DNA from: J095 sp964517605
GTDB taxonomy: Bacteria > Chloroflexota > Anaerolineae > 4572-78 > J111
Reading direction: 5' to 3'
NCBI GenBank assembly: GCA_964517605.1
Contig: CAZFCE010000008.1
Location: 124,001-188,000, forward strand
DNA length: 64,000 bases
Below, piece after piece: positions 47,994 to 57,690 of the stretch. Below the pieces are notes generated by a model. The model ran no database searches. It worked only from the letters and a program-made list of their open reading frames with translations, and was not told the origin of the DNA. The position numbers and the translations under genes were made by a program. Position 1 is the stretch's first letter; every line of letters begins with the position of its first letter.

Positions 47994-50261
47994 ATGTTAG
48001 CGCGCCTCAAACGTGAAGCGCCTTATCCTGCGCTGCTGGCAGCGGCGGTGTTGTTACTGTTTTGGCCGGCGGTGCTGCATCCGTTTTGGGTGTTATACCC
48101 TACCTTTGGCGAATTTTCCGACATAATGGTCATCCACTGGCCCAAAGCCCGGCTGCTGGCCGAAGGGCTGCCCGGCTGGACGCCTCTCATTTTAAGCGGG
48201 ATGCCGTTAGCCGCCAACCAATTAGCCATGCTGTTTTATCCTCCGGCGTGGCTATTTTTGTTATTCCCCACCGAGCCGGTTTTTAACGGGCTGTTCATCT
48301 TCCACTTGTGGCTGGGCGGCGCGGGTGTATATTTTTTGCTACGCGAAAGATTTTCATTACCAGCGAACGCGGCGCTGCTGGGCGGGTTAACGTTTGCCCT
48401 CAACGGCAAGTGGCTGGCCCACGCCGCCGGCGGGCACGTGAGCATGGTCGGCGCGGTGGCGTGGCTGGCCTGGGTGGCGGTGGGCATGCACGGGCTGCTG
48501 GCTTCGGCTGGACGCCGCCGGTTGGGTTGGGCGCTGCTCACCGCCGGGGCGCTGGCTATGCAAATCACCACGCACACGCTACTGGTGATTTACAGCGTTT
48601 ATCTGCTGGGCGCGATGCTGGTGTGGCAACATTTGGCGGTAGCGTGGCCCCGCTTTTCCGGGCGTAGGCTGGCTGCCGACATCGGCTGGCTGGCGGCGGC
48701 GGGGGGATTGGCGGCGCTGCTGGGCGCGGCGCAATTGCTGCCGCTGCTGGAACTGGCCGGCTACAGCAACCGGGCGCTCAGCCCGGCCCAGGCCGCCGAG
48801 TTTTCACTGAGTCCGGCGCAGTTGATAGCCGGGCTGCTGCTGCCCTCAACCCGGGGCGGCCACGAATTTATCATTTACCTGGGGTTAGCGCCGCTGTTGC
48901 TGGCTCCGTTGGGCGTAATCCGGCGCAACCGCTGGACGTGGTTTTACGCCGGCGTGCTGGTTTTTGCACTGCTGTTTGCGCTTGGCCCCAACACACCGGT
49001 ACACGGCCTGTTTTATCGTTTTGCGCCCGGTTTTGGTTGGGTGCGGACTCCGGCCCGCATTTTTTTGGTGGCGGCGCTGGCTACGGCGGTGCTGGTTGGT
49101 TTTGCCGCCCACCGGCTGGCCACGCCGGGCGACTGGCCGACGAAACGCTGGCTAACTCGCGCCGGAGTGAGCGCGGCGGCACTGGCGCTACTGTTGGGGT
49201 TGGGGCTGGCCGTTACCGTTGAGCCGGTGCGCCGCCCGGCGCTGGCGCTGGCTGTTTTTGTCCCCTTTACGCTGGCGGTCATCTTGCTGCGGGCGCGGCG
49301 AACCCTGGCGGCCCCGCTGACCACGGCGCTGCTGGGCGCGGCCATTCTGCTGGATTTGGCCGGTTTTGATTTGGGCATGCTGCGGTTTATTCCGCTGGCG
49401 CAGGCGCTGGCTCCCGGTCGCCCCGCCGCCGAATATCTGGCGGCGCAGCCGGGGCTGTTCCGGGTGTATTCGCCCAGCTACAGTTTGCCCATGCAAACCG
49501 CCGCCGCCAGCAACCTGCAACTGGCCGATGGCGTTGAGCCGGTGCATCTGGCCATTTACGACGAGTTTATGGCCAGCGCTGGCGGCTACAACACCACCGG
49601 ATTTTCGGTGACAATCCCAAACTTTGGCCGCGAGCCGGTAGCCTCGGCGCTAAAAAACACCCGGCCCAACCTGGCGCTGCTGGGATTACTGAACGTGCGC
49701 TATCTGGTGGCGGCGTTTCCAATGTCATGGGATGGGCTAACGCCCGTTACCACGGTTGACGGCGCGTACATTTACGCCAACCAGCGCGCCCTGCCCCGCG
49801 CCTGGGTAGCTCACGCCACGGTTACAAGCCAGCCCAACTGGCTGCATCAGCTTGAAACGCTGCCCAACCTGGCCGAAACAGCGGTAGTCAACGCCGATTT
49901 GCCCCAACTCAACGCCACCTTGCCGCCCACCGAGGCCCGCGTAACCCGCTATGCCGCCACCGCCATCGAGCTTGAAACGGAGATTGCCGCGCCCGGCTGG
50001 CTGGTGCTCAGCGAAATCTGGTATCCCGGCTGGCAGGCCACCGTGAACGGCGCACCCCAACCGGTTGAGCCGGTGGACGGGCTGCTGCGCGGCGTTTATT
50101 TGCCGCAGCCGGGCGCTTATAAAATCACGCTGGAATACCGCCCGGCGTCACTGGTTTGGGGCTACCGGTTATCCGCCGCCGGCATAGTGCTGGTGCTGCT
50201 GGCTGCAATGGCGCTGGCGGGGCATCGTTTTAAATTTTTGGGGCGGCGGTTTATTCGCTGA
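47994..50261 (+). CDS. YfhO-like polytopic membrane protein
   Basis: A 755-residue protein with about twelve membrane helices and a long outside C-terminal domain (residues about 475-720) before a last helix (residues about 723-742). 'FWPAVLHPFWVLYPTFGEFSD' followed by 'WTPLILSGMPLAANQLAMLFYPPAWLF' and the C-terminal 'WLVLSEIWYPGWQATVNG' are typical of YfhO-family proteins (PF09586), which in Gram-positives are glycosyltransferases that modify lipoteichoic acid or other surface glycans. It starts 6 nt after the small transporter. Confidence 0.82.
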   Translation: MLARLKREAPYPALLAAAVLLLFWPAVLHPFWVLYPTFGEFSDIMVIHWPKARLLAEGLPGWTPLILSGMPLAANQLAMLFYPPAWLFLLFPTEPVFNGLFIFHLWLGGAGVYFLLRERFSLPANAALLGGLTFALNGKWLAHAAGGHVSMVGAVAWLAWVAVGMHGLLASAGRRRLGWALLTAGALAMQITTHTLLVIYSVYLLGAMLVWQHLAVAWPRFSGRRLAADIGWLAAAGGLAALLGAAQLLPLLELAGYSNRALSPAQAAEFSLSPAQLIAGLLLPSTRGGHEFIIYLGLAPLLLAPLGVIRRNRWTWFYAGVLVFALLFALGPNTPVHGLFYRFAPGFGWVRTPARIFLVAALATAVLVGFAAHRLATPGDWPTKRWLTRAGVSAAALALLLGLGLAVTVEPVRRPALALAVFVPFTLAVILLRARRTLAAPLTTALLGAAILLDLAGFDLGMLRFIPLAQALAPGRPAAEYLAAQPGLFRVYSPSYSLPMQTAAASNLQLADGVEPVHLAIYDEFMASAGGYNTTGFSVTIPNFGREPVASALKNTRPNLALLGLLNVRYLVAAFPMSWDGLTPVTTVDGAYIYANQRALPRAWVAHATVTSQPNWLHQLETLPNLAETAVVNADLPQLNATLPPTEARVTRYAATAIELETEIAAPGWLVLSEIWYPGWQATVNGAPQPVEPVDGLLRGVYLPQPGAYKITLEYRPASLVWGYRLSAAGIVLVLLAAMALAGHRFKFLGRRFIR

Positions 50262-50366
50262 ATTGCCACATTTGTGTTAGAATTGTTGCTTATTGTTTAG
50301 CCATCACCCTGGGGCGGCTGCGCCAACACCGGCAGTCTCCCAAATTTTTTGTCGAGGGAAGAGAGA

Positions 50367-52139
50367 ATGTTCAGAACACACACCTGCAACGCCCTGCGCC
50401 CCGAACATGTTGGGCAAGAAGTAACTCTGGCCGGTTGGGTCCACCGCCGCCGCGACCACGGCGGACTGGTTTTTATTGATTTGCGCGACCGCTGGGGACT
50501 AACCCAAATTGTGTTTGACCCCAACGTTAACGCCGAAATGCACGTTACGGCGCAAACGCTGCGCAACGAATACGTCATTCAGGTGCGCGGCCTGGTGCGG
50601 CGACGCCCCGAAGGGCAGGAAAACGAAAAGCTGGCCACCGGCCAAATTGAACTGGAAGGCCACATGCTCAAGGTTCTAAACCAGGCCAAAACGCCACCGT
50701 TTGATATTAACAAAGAAACGCCGGTGGATGAAACCGTGCGGCTGCGTTACCGCTACCTTGACCTGCGCCGCGAACGCATGCAGCGCAACATTTTGCTGCG
50801 CCACGAAATTGTGCGCTACATTCGCAATTTTTTGGCCAACGAAAATTTTGTTGAAATTGAAACGCCCATCCTGTTTAAAACCACGCCCGAAGGCGCGCGC
50901 GATTATCTGGTGCCCAGCCGCGTGCATCCCGGCGCGTTTTACGCCCTGCCGCAAAGCCCGCAGCAACTTAAACAGTTGTTGATGGTGGCCGGCTACGACC
51001 GCTACTTCCAGATTGCCCGCTGCTTCCGCGATGAGGATCAACGCGGCGACCGCCAGCCGGAGTTCACTCAGCTAGACATGGAGATGAGCTTTATAGACCG
51101 CGAAGACGTGATGGATTTGATTGAACGGCTGATGACCGGCATGGTGGAAGCCGTTACCAACAAACCAATTTTACACAAGCCTTTTCCGCGCCTGCTTTAT
51201 AAGGATGCGATGGATCGGTTTGGCCGTGATAACCCCGACATCCGCTTTGGCCTGGAACTGAGCGACATCAGCCAGATTGCCGCCGCCAGCGATTTTAAGG
51301 TTTTCAAAGATGCCGTGGCCGATGGCGGGCTGGTAAAAGGGCTAAACGCCACCGGGTTGGGCCACTACAGCCGCAAACAACTCGATGAATTAACCGATTT
51401 TGTCAAAGCCTTTGGAGCCAAAGGGTTGGCCTGGCTGGTAGTGGGCGAACAGGATGGCCAACGGGTGGCCGAGCGCTCCTCGTTTGCCAAGTTCCTTTCG
51501 GCGGGTGATGTGGCCGCGATTATTGCCCAACTCGAGGGGCAGCCGGGCGACCTGCTGCTGTTTGTGGCCGATACCTTTGCCATTACCAACGAAGCCCTGG
51601 GCCGGCTGCGGCTGGAACTGGGCGACCGGCTGGGCCTGCGCGACGAAAACGTGCTGGCCTTTTGCTGGGTGATTGATTTTCCCTATTTAATGTGGAACGA
51701 AGACGAACACCGCTGGGACCCCAGCCACCACTTGTTTACCATGCCAGTTGACGAAGACATCCCCCTGCTTGATACCAACCCCGGCCAGGCACGCGGCAAA
51801 CAGTACGATTTAGTGCTGAACGGCTACGAAATTGCCGGCGGCAGCATCAGAATCCACCAGCGGGAGTTGCAGGAAAAAGTGTTTGGGCTGATTGGCCTGG
51901 AAATAGAAGAAGCCCGGCACCGGTTTGGCCACATGCTCGAAGCCTTTGAGTTTGGCACGCCGCCGCACGGTGGCATCGCCCCCGGCATTGACCGGATTAC
52001 CATGCTGCTGGCCGGCGAACCCAACATCCGCGAGGTGATTGCCTTCCCCAAGAGCCAATCGGCTATGGATTTGATGGCCGGCGCGCCCACCGAAGTTTCG
52101 GAGGAGCAACTCAAGGAATTGCACATAAAATTGCGGTAA
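50367..52139 (+). CDS. aspS: aspartyl-tRNA synthetase
   Basis: A 590-residue class IIb synthetase of bacterial type: OB-fold anticodon domain ('TLAGWVHRRRDHGGLVFIDLRDRWGLTQ'), motif 2 'ARCFRDEDQRGDRQPEFTQLDMEMSF', the inserted GAD domain, and motif 3 'GIAPGIDRITMLLAGEPNIREVIAFPK'. ATG at 50367 follows a GGGAAGAGAG purine tract. It cannot be told from sequence alone whether it also charges tRNA-Asn. It ends in a bidirectional terminator shared with the Bat operon. Confidence 0.97.
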   Translation: MFRTHTCNALRPEHVGQEVTLAGWVHRRRDHGGLVFIDLRDRWGLTQIVFDPNVNAEMHVTAQTLRNEYVIQVRGLVRRRPEGQENEKLATGQIELEGHMLKVLNQAKTPPFDINKETPVDETVRLRYRYLDLRRERMQRNILLRHEIVRYIRNFLANENFVEIETPILFKTTPEGARDYLVPSRVHPGAFYALPQSPQQLKQLLMVAGYDRYFQIARCFRDEDQRGDRQPEFTQLDMEMSFIDREDVMDLIERLMTGMVEAVTNKPILHKPFPRLLYKDAMDRFGRDNPDIRFGLELSDISQIAAASDFKVFKDAVADGGLVKGLNATGLGHYSRKQLDELTDFVKAFGAKGLAWLVVGEQDGQRVAERSSFAKFLSAGDVAAIIAQLEGQPGDLLLFVADTFAITNEALGRLRLELGDRLGLRDENVLAFCWVIDFPYLMWNEDEHRWDPSHHLFTMPVDEDIPLLDTNPGQARGKQYDLVLNGYEIAGGSIRIHQRELQEKVFGLIGLEIEEARHRFGHMLEAFEFGTPPHGGIAPGIDRITMLLAGEPNIREVIAFPKSQSAMDLMAGAPTEVSEEQLKELHIKLR

Positions 52140-52162
52140 CGGCTGTTTTTTCCGCCCGCAAT

Positions 52163-52196
52163 AAAAAACAGGAGCCTGGTGTGGCTCCTGTTTTTT
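52163..52196. terminator. bidirectional intrinsic terminator
   Basis: AAAAAACAGGAGCC and GGCTCCTGTTTTTT with a TGGTGT loop, between the convergent aspS and the Bat operon. Confidence 0.93.
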
Positions 52197-52210
52197 GTTT
52201 ACACAGAGCA

Positions 52211-52231
52211 GGTCACGTTTAAAACGTGACC
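52211..52231. repeat. 21-bp perfect palindrome
   Basis: GGTCACGTTT-A-AAACGTGACC, lying 3 bp from the stop of the last Bat gene. It may stabilise the 3' end of the mRNA or be a protein binding site. Confidence 0.6.
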
Positions 52232-52234
52232 TAT

Positions 52235-53032
52235 TTATTTAACCGCGACGGTTTCCACCGCCTCGGCAGGCACCCACCCCTGAAAATCGTTGCCGGGCAG
52301 CGTTATGCGCCGCCAGCCGGGGCGGTTATCAACCACCCGCACTTCCGCGCCGCCGTGCAGGTTAAACTCAACCACATATTGCTCGGCGGGGCCGGGGCCG
52401 CTGGTCACATCAACCAAAGGGTTAACAATCACCGCCGCCGGAGCGCTGGTCTCGCGGTAGTAGCGGCTGGCCATTGAGAACAAGCCCAGCAGCAGAAAAA
52501 TGCCCACAAAGCCCACCGCCCACAAACTGTAACGGCGCAGCCGCTTTACCAGAATAGCCAGCAGCAATAACGCGCTCAACGCCAGCCACAACAACAGCGC
52601 CAAAACCGCAGCCTCGCGCAGGGTAAGCCATTCTTCGGCCACTTCCACCAGGTTGGTGAGCGCGTTGTTGCCCGTTTGATCCAGCCGATCCAGCGTTTGC
52701 TGCCGGGCAATGGCCAGGTTGGTTGAAATGTCGGCGTCGCGCGGAGCCAGCCGGTAGGCGCGTTTGTAATTTAAAATCGCGCGGCCCAGATTGCCCTGTT
52801 TAAAGTAGGCGTTGCCCAAATTGTAATACAGGGCGCTATCCTCAATTCCCGCCGCGATGATGGTTTGGTAAATGGCGACGGCTTCGTCGTACCGGCCCGC
52901 CTCGTAGCTGCGGTTGCCGGTTTCCATCGCTTCGGTGGGCGTTACCTCGGCCTGAGCCAGCGCCAGCGGCACCACCACCAGCGAGATCAGAATAGCCAGC
53001 CAAAATCGGTACTTTGTCAGCAAGGTCATCAT
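52235..53032 (-). CDS. batE: BatE-like TPR and SH3 protein
   Basis: A 265-residue exported membrane protein: signal peptide (to about residue 28), two TPR repeats ('GNRSYEAGRYDEAVAIYQTII' and 'LYYNLGNAYFKQGNLGRAILNYKRAY'), two membrane helices (about residues 140-190), and a C-terminal SH3-like domain ('VDVTSGPGPAEQYVVEFNLHGGAEVRV', 'GWRRITLPGNDFQGWV'). This architecture is BatE of the Bacteroides aerotolerance operon. The start overlaps the batD stop. It is the last of eight genes transcribed from near 60.65 kb. Confidence 0.85.
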   Translation of the reverse strand: MMTLLTKYRFWLAILISLVVVPLALAQAEVTPTEAMETGNRSYEAGRYDEAVAIYQTIIAAGIEDSALYYNLGNAYFKQGNLGRAILNYKRAYRLAPRDADISTNLAIARQQTLDRLDQTGNNALTNLVEVAEEWLTLREAAVLALLLWLALSALLLLAILVKRLRRYSLWAVGFVGIFLLLGLFSMASRYYRETSAPAAVIVNPLVDVTSGPGPAEQYVVEFNLHGGAEVRVVDNRPGWRRITLPGNDFQGWVPAEAVETVAVK

Positions 53033-54786
53033 TGAGCGCCAAATGCCTTTTCCAAATCATTGAGCAGCGAGCGGGTTTCGGCCAGCAGCGATTGCTCATC
53101 GCCGGCGGAAATTGGGGCAAAGCGGCCAAAATCAACTTGCAGCAGCACATTTTTTACTCTGGACACCAGCGTTTCGGCCAGCCCTTCGGTGGCGAGCAGC
53201 CGCAACAATTCATCGGTGGTGAGGCCGGCGGTGGGCGCGTCGAGTTTATCGGACAGATAGCCCAGCAACGCCCGGCCCGCCGCGCCCGGCGCATCGTTGC
53301 CCGCCGCCGTCAAAATACTCAACGCCCGTTTGCGGGCAGAAAGCGAGCGGGCCAGCGCGGGGTCGCGTTCCAACCGCAGTTGGCGGCGTTTCCACATCAG
53401 CGCCGCGCCAATTGCAAACAGCGGCAACACCCAGCCGCTCCAGTACGCCGCCCAAACCACCAGCGAGAAAACTCGCGGCGTGCTGAGCGTGTACGGCGTG
53501 GGTTTAATGTGTTGAATATCCGCCGCCAGCAGTTCAACCGGCTGTTGAACCGGATTTTTGCCGGCCACCAGCGGCAAATCAGAGGTGGAGTCATCGGGGG
53601 TGATGTTCACCGCGATGGGCTGGGTACTCACCGTTTCGTAGGCTTCGGTTTTGGGGTTGTAAAATGAAAAACTAATCGGTGGGATGTTCAACGCCCCGGC
53701 TTGCCCCGGCACCACCAGCCGCTCAAAACTGCGAATGCCGCTCAACGCATCGCGGCTGGTATCAATTTTGGTATCGGACTGGCTTTCAAAATAGCGCCAG
53801 TTGGCAATTTCGGCCAGCTTTGGCTCGGCAATGGTTTCAATGTTGCCCTGCCCTTCAATTTCAATCCGCAGCGTTAACGGCTCGTTCACTTTGGATTCGG
53901 TTTTGTTCAGGCTGGCGCGGATTTGAAACTGCCCCACCGCGCCGTTAAAATCGGCGGGAGCTTTATCGGGCAGGGGTTTTACGTTAACTTCCACCGCCGG
54001 CGCTTCGAGTTTGATATCCTCTTCAAACATACCGCCGGGCACAACCAGCCGGGCCGGGTCAATGGTGAGTTTGCCCAGATACGCGGGGAACAGCGCCGTG
54101 CGGATTTCGGTAACCAGGTAATTACGGCCCTTCACCTCGGAGTTGTAGTGCGGCTGGTCGGTAAGCTGCCGGCTCCAAAAATCGGTAAAGGTGGGCGGGC
54201 GGTAATCGGGCTGGCCAAAAAAGTTAACCGCCTGAAAAAAGCGAAAGGTGTAAATAACCTGTTGCCCCAGGTACGGATGATCGTTATCAACCGCGGCCTG
54301 CACAAAATAATCCTGGGCGTCGGCATTGGCCGGAGTGTCCGGGTTGGGGGCGGCGGGGGCCGGAGTAGCCGAACCGGCGGGTTGCACCTCAATTTCGATG
54401 GGGTTGGTTTGAAAAACCTGTCCATTAAGGTTAATGCTGATGGGCGCAATCTGCGCCGCGCCTTCGGCCAGCGGTTGCAGGCGATAAATGTAAACGCCCT
54501 GCGAGGTCATTTTGCCGTTAACAATACTCACCTGGGTAGAGGTGCTGCTGTTAACCACCACAAAGCCCTGAATTTGCGACAAGTCGGGTTGGGGAATGGT
54601 GAGAAAATCGCCGGTAACGGTAACGGTAAGCACCAGTTGCTCGTTAACGGCCAGGCGAGTGCGGTCAACCCGGGCGGAGATGGGGTTTTGCGCCCACGAG
54701 TCAACCGCCCAGCCGGGTAACAGCGCCAGCAATAACGCCAGCGCCATGATTATTTTGCTAAAAATGGTTATGCGACGAGAAAGCAT
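53029..54786 (-). CDS. batD: BatD-like oxygen-tolerance protein
   Basis: A 585-residue exported protein with a signal peptide, three tandem beta-sandwich domains ('ISARVDRTRLAVNEQLVLTVTVTGDF', 'AAVDNDHPYLGQQVIYTFRFFQA', 'IRASLNKTESKVNEPLTLRIEIEGQGNI'), a membrane helix (about 440-460) and a C-terminal cytoplasmic helical part. This is the BatD architecture (PF13584). The start codon is uncertain: ATG at 54786 is used, a TTG at 54801 is possible, neither with a good ribosome site. Confidence 0.88.
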   Translation of the reverse strand: MLSRRITIFSKIIMALALLLALLPGWAVDSWAQNPISARVDRTRLAVNEQLVLTVTVTGDFLTIPQPDLSQIQGFVVVNSSTSTQVSIVNGKMTSQGVYIYRLQPLAEGAAQIAPISINLNGQVFQTNPIEIEVQPAGSATPAPAAPNPDTPANADAQDYFVQAAVDNDHPYLGQQVIYTFRFFQAVNFFGQPDYRPPTFTDFWSRQLTDQPHYNSEVKGRNYLVTEIRTALFPAYLGKLTIDPARLVVPGGMFEEDIKLEAPAVEVNVKPLPDKAPADFNGAVGQFQIRASLNKTESKVNEPLTLRIEIEGQGNIETIAEPKLAEIANWRYFESQSDTKIDTSRDALSGIRSFERLVVPGQAGALNIPPISFSFYNPKTEAYETVSTQPIAVNITPDDSTSDLPLVAGKNPVQQPVELLAADIQHIKPTPYTLSTPRVFSLVVWAAYWSGWVLPLFAIGAALMWKRRQLRLERDPALARSLSARKRALSILTAAGNDAPGAAGRALLGYLSDKLDAPTAGLTTDELLRLLATEGLAETLVSRVKNVLLQVDFGRFAPISAGDEQSLLAETRSLLNDLEKAFGAQ

Positions 54787-54852
54787 CTGTTGGCAATCCA
54801 ATGGTAATTACGATTAATTTACATCCGGGCGCGACAAATGGCAATTAACCGG

Positions 54853-55635
54853 CTACCAGTCCTCGGTGGGCGGGCGTCCGGGCGCAAAGAAGCCTTCTTG
54901 CAGCCGTTGTTGCAGGGTTTGGCTGTTTTGCCCCAACGCATCGAGCAGTTGTTTGGCCTCTTGCGGGGTTAGCCCGCGCCCGCCGTTGGGCCGCTGCTGG
55001 TTGCCCTGCTGCCCCTGCCCGCCGGATTGGCCCTGGTCATCGGGTTTGGGTTGGCCACCGCCGCCCTGGTTATCTTTTGGCTGATCGCCCTGGCCCTGCG
55101 GTTGCTGATTCTGCTGGCCGCCACCGCCGCCCTGATTATCCTTTTGCGGCGGTGATTGTCCTCCGCCGCCGCCACTGCCGCTTTGCTGCTGTTGCTGTTG
55201 CTGCTGATCCTGCTGTTGTTTGAGCGCCAGTTCCAGGTTGTACTTGGCGTCCTGGTCATCCGGCTTTAACCGGAGCGCCTGTTTAAAGGCATCAATGGCA
55301 TTTTGCCAATCCTTTGCCTTAAAAAAGGTGTTGCCCAGGTTGTAGTTGGATTGTTCGGCCAGATCACCGGCGGCGGTGCGGTTGGCCTGTTTGTACTGCA
55401 TCACCGCCGCTTCGGTGTTGTCCTGGCGGTGGTAGGTGTTGCCGGAGTTGTAGTACGGCTCGGCCAAATCCGGGTTTTCTTGCTGGGCGTTGTGGTAATT
55501 TTTGAGCGCCTCGGCGTAGTTGTTTTTTTCAAACTCGCTGTTGCCCTGGTTGTTGTACCGCGCCGCCGTTGAACCGCACGCCGACAACCCCAGCGCCAGT
55601 ACAGCCATCAATATCCACAGATATTTTTTAAGCAT
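54853..55635 (-). CDS. batC: BatC-like TPR lipoprotein with Gln/Gly-rich tail
   Basis: A 260-residue lipoprotein: lipobox 'GLSAC', three TPR repeats ('YNNQGNSEFEKNNYAEALKNYHNAQ', 'PYYNSGNTYHRQDNTEAAVMQYKQA', 'NYNLGNTFFKAKDWQNAIDAFKQAL'), then a low-complexity stretch of Gln, Gly and Asn (about residues 148-225) and a short end 'LTPQEAKQLLDALGQNSQTLQQRLQ'. The end motif is typical of BatC-type proteins. ATG at 55635 has AGGAG at 55645-55649; the TTG at 55644 would have no spacing. Confidence 0.87.
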   Translation of the reverse strand: MLKKYLWILMAVLALGLSACGSTAARYNNQGNSEFEKNNYAEALKNYHNAQQENPDLAEPYYNSGNTYHRQDNTEAAVMQYKQANRTAAGDLAEQSNYNLGNTFFKAKDWQNAIDAFKQALRLKPDDQDAKYNLELALKQQQDQQQQQQQQSGSGGGGGQSPPQKDNQGGGGGQQNQQPQGQGDQPKDNQGGGGQPKPDDQGQSGGQGQQGNQQRPNGGRGLTPQEAKQLLDALGQNSQTLQQRLQEGFFAPGRPPTEDW

Positions 55636-55650
55636 AAGCCGCAACTCCTG

Positions 55651-56685
55651 TTACACCGCCGAACCCACCGGCTGGCCGGTAATTTTAGCCTTCACCCGGT
55701 CGGGAATCAGCTCAAAAATTATCAGCGCGGCCACAGCCACGGCCAAAAACCACTGAAACCGCTCGATGCCGTGGGTTTCAAACCGGCTTTCCATGGCGGC
55801 GGTTTGCAATTTGCCAATCTCGGCCACCAGAGATTTTACCTCGCGGCCATCGGGCCGGGCGCGAAAGTAAAGGCCGTTGGTGGCGTTGGATATTTGCTGG
55901 AGCGTCAGTTCGTCCAGCCGGGTCATTACGGTGGCCCCGCTGCGGTCTTTTTTGTAGCCCAGCGGGTTGCCCAAATCATCGTACTGCGGAATGGGTTCGC
56001 CATCGGGCGAGCCAAAACCGATGGTGTAAATGATGATGCCCTGCTCGGCGGCGGCCTGGGCCGCGGCGGCCACGTCACCTTCGTGGTTTTCGCCATCGGT
56101 GAGCAGCACAATCACTTTTTGGGTGGCGCGTTCGGTGTTAAAGCCTTTGGCCGCCACGTTGATGGCCTCGCCAATGGCGGTGCCGGGCCGCGAGATAATG
56201 CCCGGTTTGGCTGCATCTAAAAAAATACGGGCTGTGGCAAAATCAGAAGTGAGCGGAAATTGCACAAAAGCCGCGCCCGAAAACAGCACCAGCCCCAACT
56301 CGTTGCCGCCCAAACTGTCCATCAATTCGGTAATTTCCAGCTTGGCGCGGGCCAGCCGGTTGGGTTTAAAGTCCTCGGCCATCATGCTTTCGGACACGTC
56401 GAGCACCACCATCACTTCTACGCCGCGCCGCTCAATATATTCCACCTGGCTGCCCCACTGAGGCCGCGCCAGCGCCACAATCACCAGAATGATGGCTCCA
56501 AACCACAGCCAGTTTTGCCACTTGCGCCCGCGCCAGTTGACGGAATCGCTGAGACGGTGGATTAAATCCGGCGCGCCCAGTTTATCGAGCGTTTTTTGGT
56601 GGTGGCGTTTTAGCAAAAACAGCGCCACCGCCAGCGCCGCCAGCGGCAAAAAGCATAAAAAATAATACGGTTCGGCAAATCTCAT
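55651..56685 (-). CDS. batB: BatB-like VWA-domain membrane protein
   Basis: A 344-residue membrane protein: two N-terminal helices, a von Willebrand A domain with the metal-site motif 'VLDVSESM' (DxSxS), 'GTAIGEAI' and 'LLTDGENHEGD', and a C-terminal helix. This is the BatA/BatB type; it sits after the second VWA gene in the operon, so it is named BatB here by order. VWA proteins of this type work with MoxR ATPases in envelope stress or complex assembly. Confidence 0.88.
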   Translation of the reverse strand: MRFAEPYYFLCFLPLAALAVALFLLKRHHQKTLDKLGAPDLIHRLSDSVNWRGRKWQNWLWFGAIILVIVALARPQWGSQVEYIERRGVEVMVVLDVSESMMAEDFKPNRLARAKLEITELMDSLGGNELGLVLFSGAAFVQFPLTSDFATARIFLDAAKPGIISRPGTAIGEAINVAAKGFNTERATQKVIVLLTDGENHEGDVAAAAQAAAEQGIIIYTIGFGSPDGEPIPQYDDLGNPLGYKKDRSGATVMTRLDELTLQQISNATNGLYFRARPDGREVKSLVAEIGKLQTAAMESRFETHGIERFQWFLAVAVAALIIFELIPDRVKAKITGQPVGSAV

Positions 56686-56697
56686 AGCTTACTCATT

Positions 56698-57690
56698 TTA
56701 CGGTATTTGACGCAGCACCGTGCGGCGCAGCAGCACTTCGAGTACCAGTAACGCCGCCGCCGGCAAAATCAACCACACCGCCAGTTCGCTGTAGCGGGTA
56801 AAGGTGCGCACCTCAACCTTGGAACGTTCTAACTGGTTGATGGTGTTGTAAATTTTTTCCAGGCCGGCGGTATCTTCGGCCCTGAAATAAAGGCCGCCGG
56901 TGGCGTCGGCAATCTGTTTGAGCGTTTCCTCGTCAATTTCGGAATCGCGGTATTCAATCCGGCCATCGGGAAAAGGCAGCGCCGCCGGGCCGGGCCGCGC
57001 CGCGCCAATGGTGTACACTTTTATGTTGAGCGCCTTGGCAATTTCGGCGGCGGTTAACGGATCAATCTGGCCGGAGTTGTTGGCCCCGTCGGTGAGCAGA
57101 ATAATCACTTTGCTTTTGGCGGTAGAATCGCGGAGCATGTTGGCGGCGTTGGCCAGCCCCAACCCAACGGCGGTGCCGCTATCCAGGCCAATATCCCACG
57201 AAACTTTGGTTTCATCCAGAATGCGCTCCAGCACGGCGTAATCGAGCGTGGGCGGCACCTGGCTAAACGCCTCGGTGGCAAAAATAACCAGCCCAATCCG
57301 GTCGTACTGGCGGTTGTTGATAAACTCGTGGATAACCTGCCGGGCCGCGCCCAACCGGTTTGGCTCAAAATCCAGCGCGGCCATGCTGCCCGAAATATCC
57401 AGCGCAATGGCAATATCCACGCCTTCGCCGGAGATGATTTCGCGGGCGCTGCCGGATTGGGGCCGGGCCAGGGCCACAATCAACAACGCCAGCGCCAGCA
57501 ACCGGAACGTGGGCAAAATAAAGCGCAATCGCTGCCGCAACGAGGGCGACAGGTTGGCCACCAGACGCAAATCGGAGTATTGGAGCGTGGCCGGCTGGGG
57601 ACGGCGGCGGTTGAGCAACGGGCGTAACGCCAGCAGCAACGGGATTAACAGCAGCAACAGCAGCCAGGGTGTGGCAAACCTGAAGATCAT
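56698..57690 (-). CDS. batA: BatA-like VWA-domain membrane protein
   Basis: A 330-residue protein with the same layout as its neighbour: N-terminal helices, VWA domain ('IALDISGSM', 'GTAVGLGLA', 'LLTDGANNSGQ') and a C-terminal helix. The metal-site motif is complete (DxSGS). It overlaps the preceding gene by 4 nt. Confidence 0.9.
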   Translation of the reverse strand: MIFRFATPWLLLLLLIPLLLALRPLLNRRRPQPATLQYSDLRLVANLSPSLRQRLRFILPTFRLLALALLIVALARPQSGSAREIISGEGVDIAIALDISGSMAALDFEPNRLGAARQVIHEFINNRQYDRIGLVIFATEAFSQVPPTLDYAVLERILDETKVSWDIGLDSGTAVGLGLANAANMLRDSTAKSKVIILLTDGANNSGQIDPLTAAEIAKALNIKVYTIGAARPGPAALPFPDGRIEYRDSEIDEETLKQIADATGGLYFRAEDTAGLEKIYNTINQLERSKVEVRTFTRYSELAVWLILPAAALLVLEVLLRRTVLRQIP

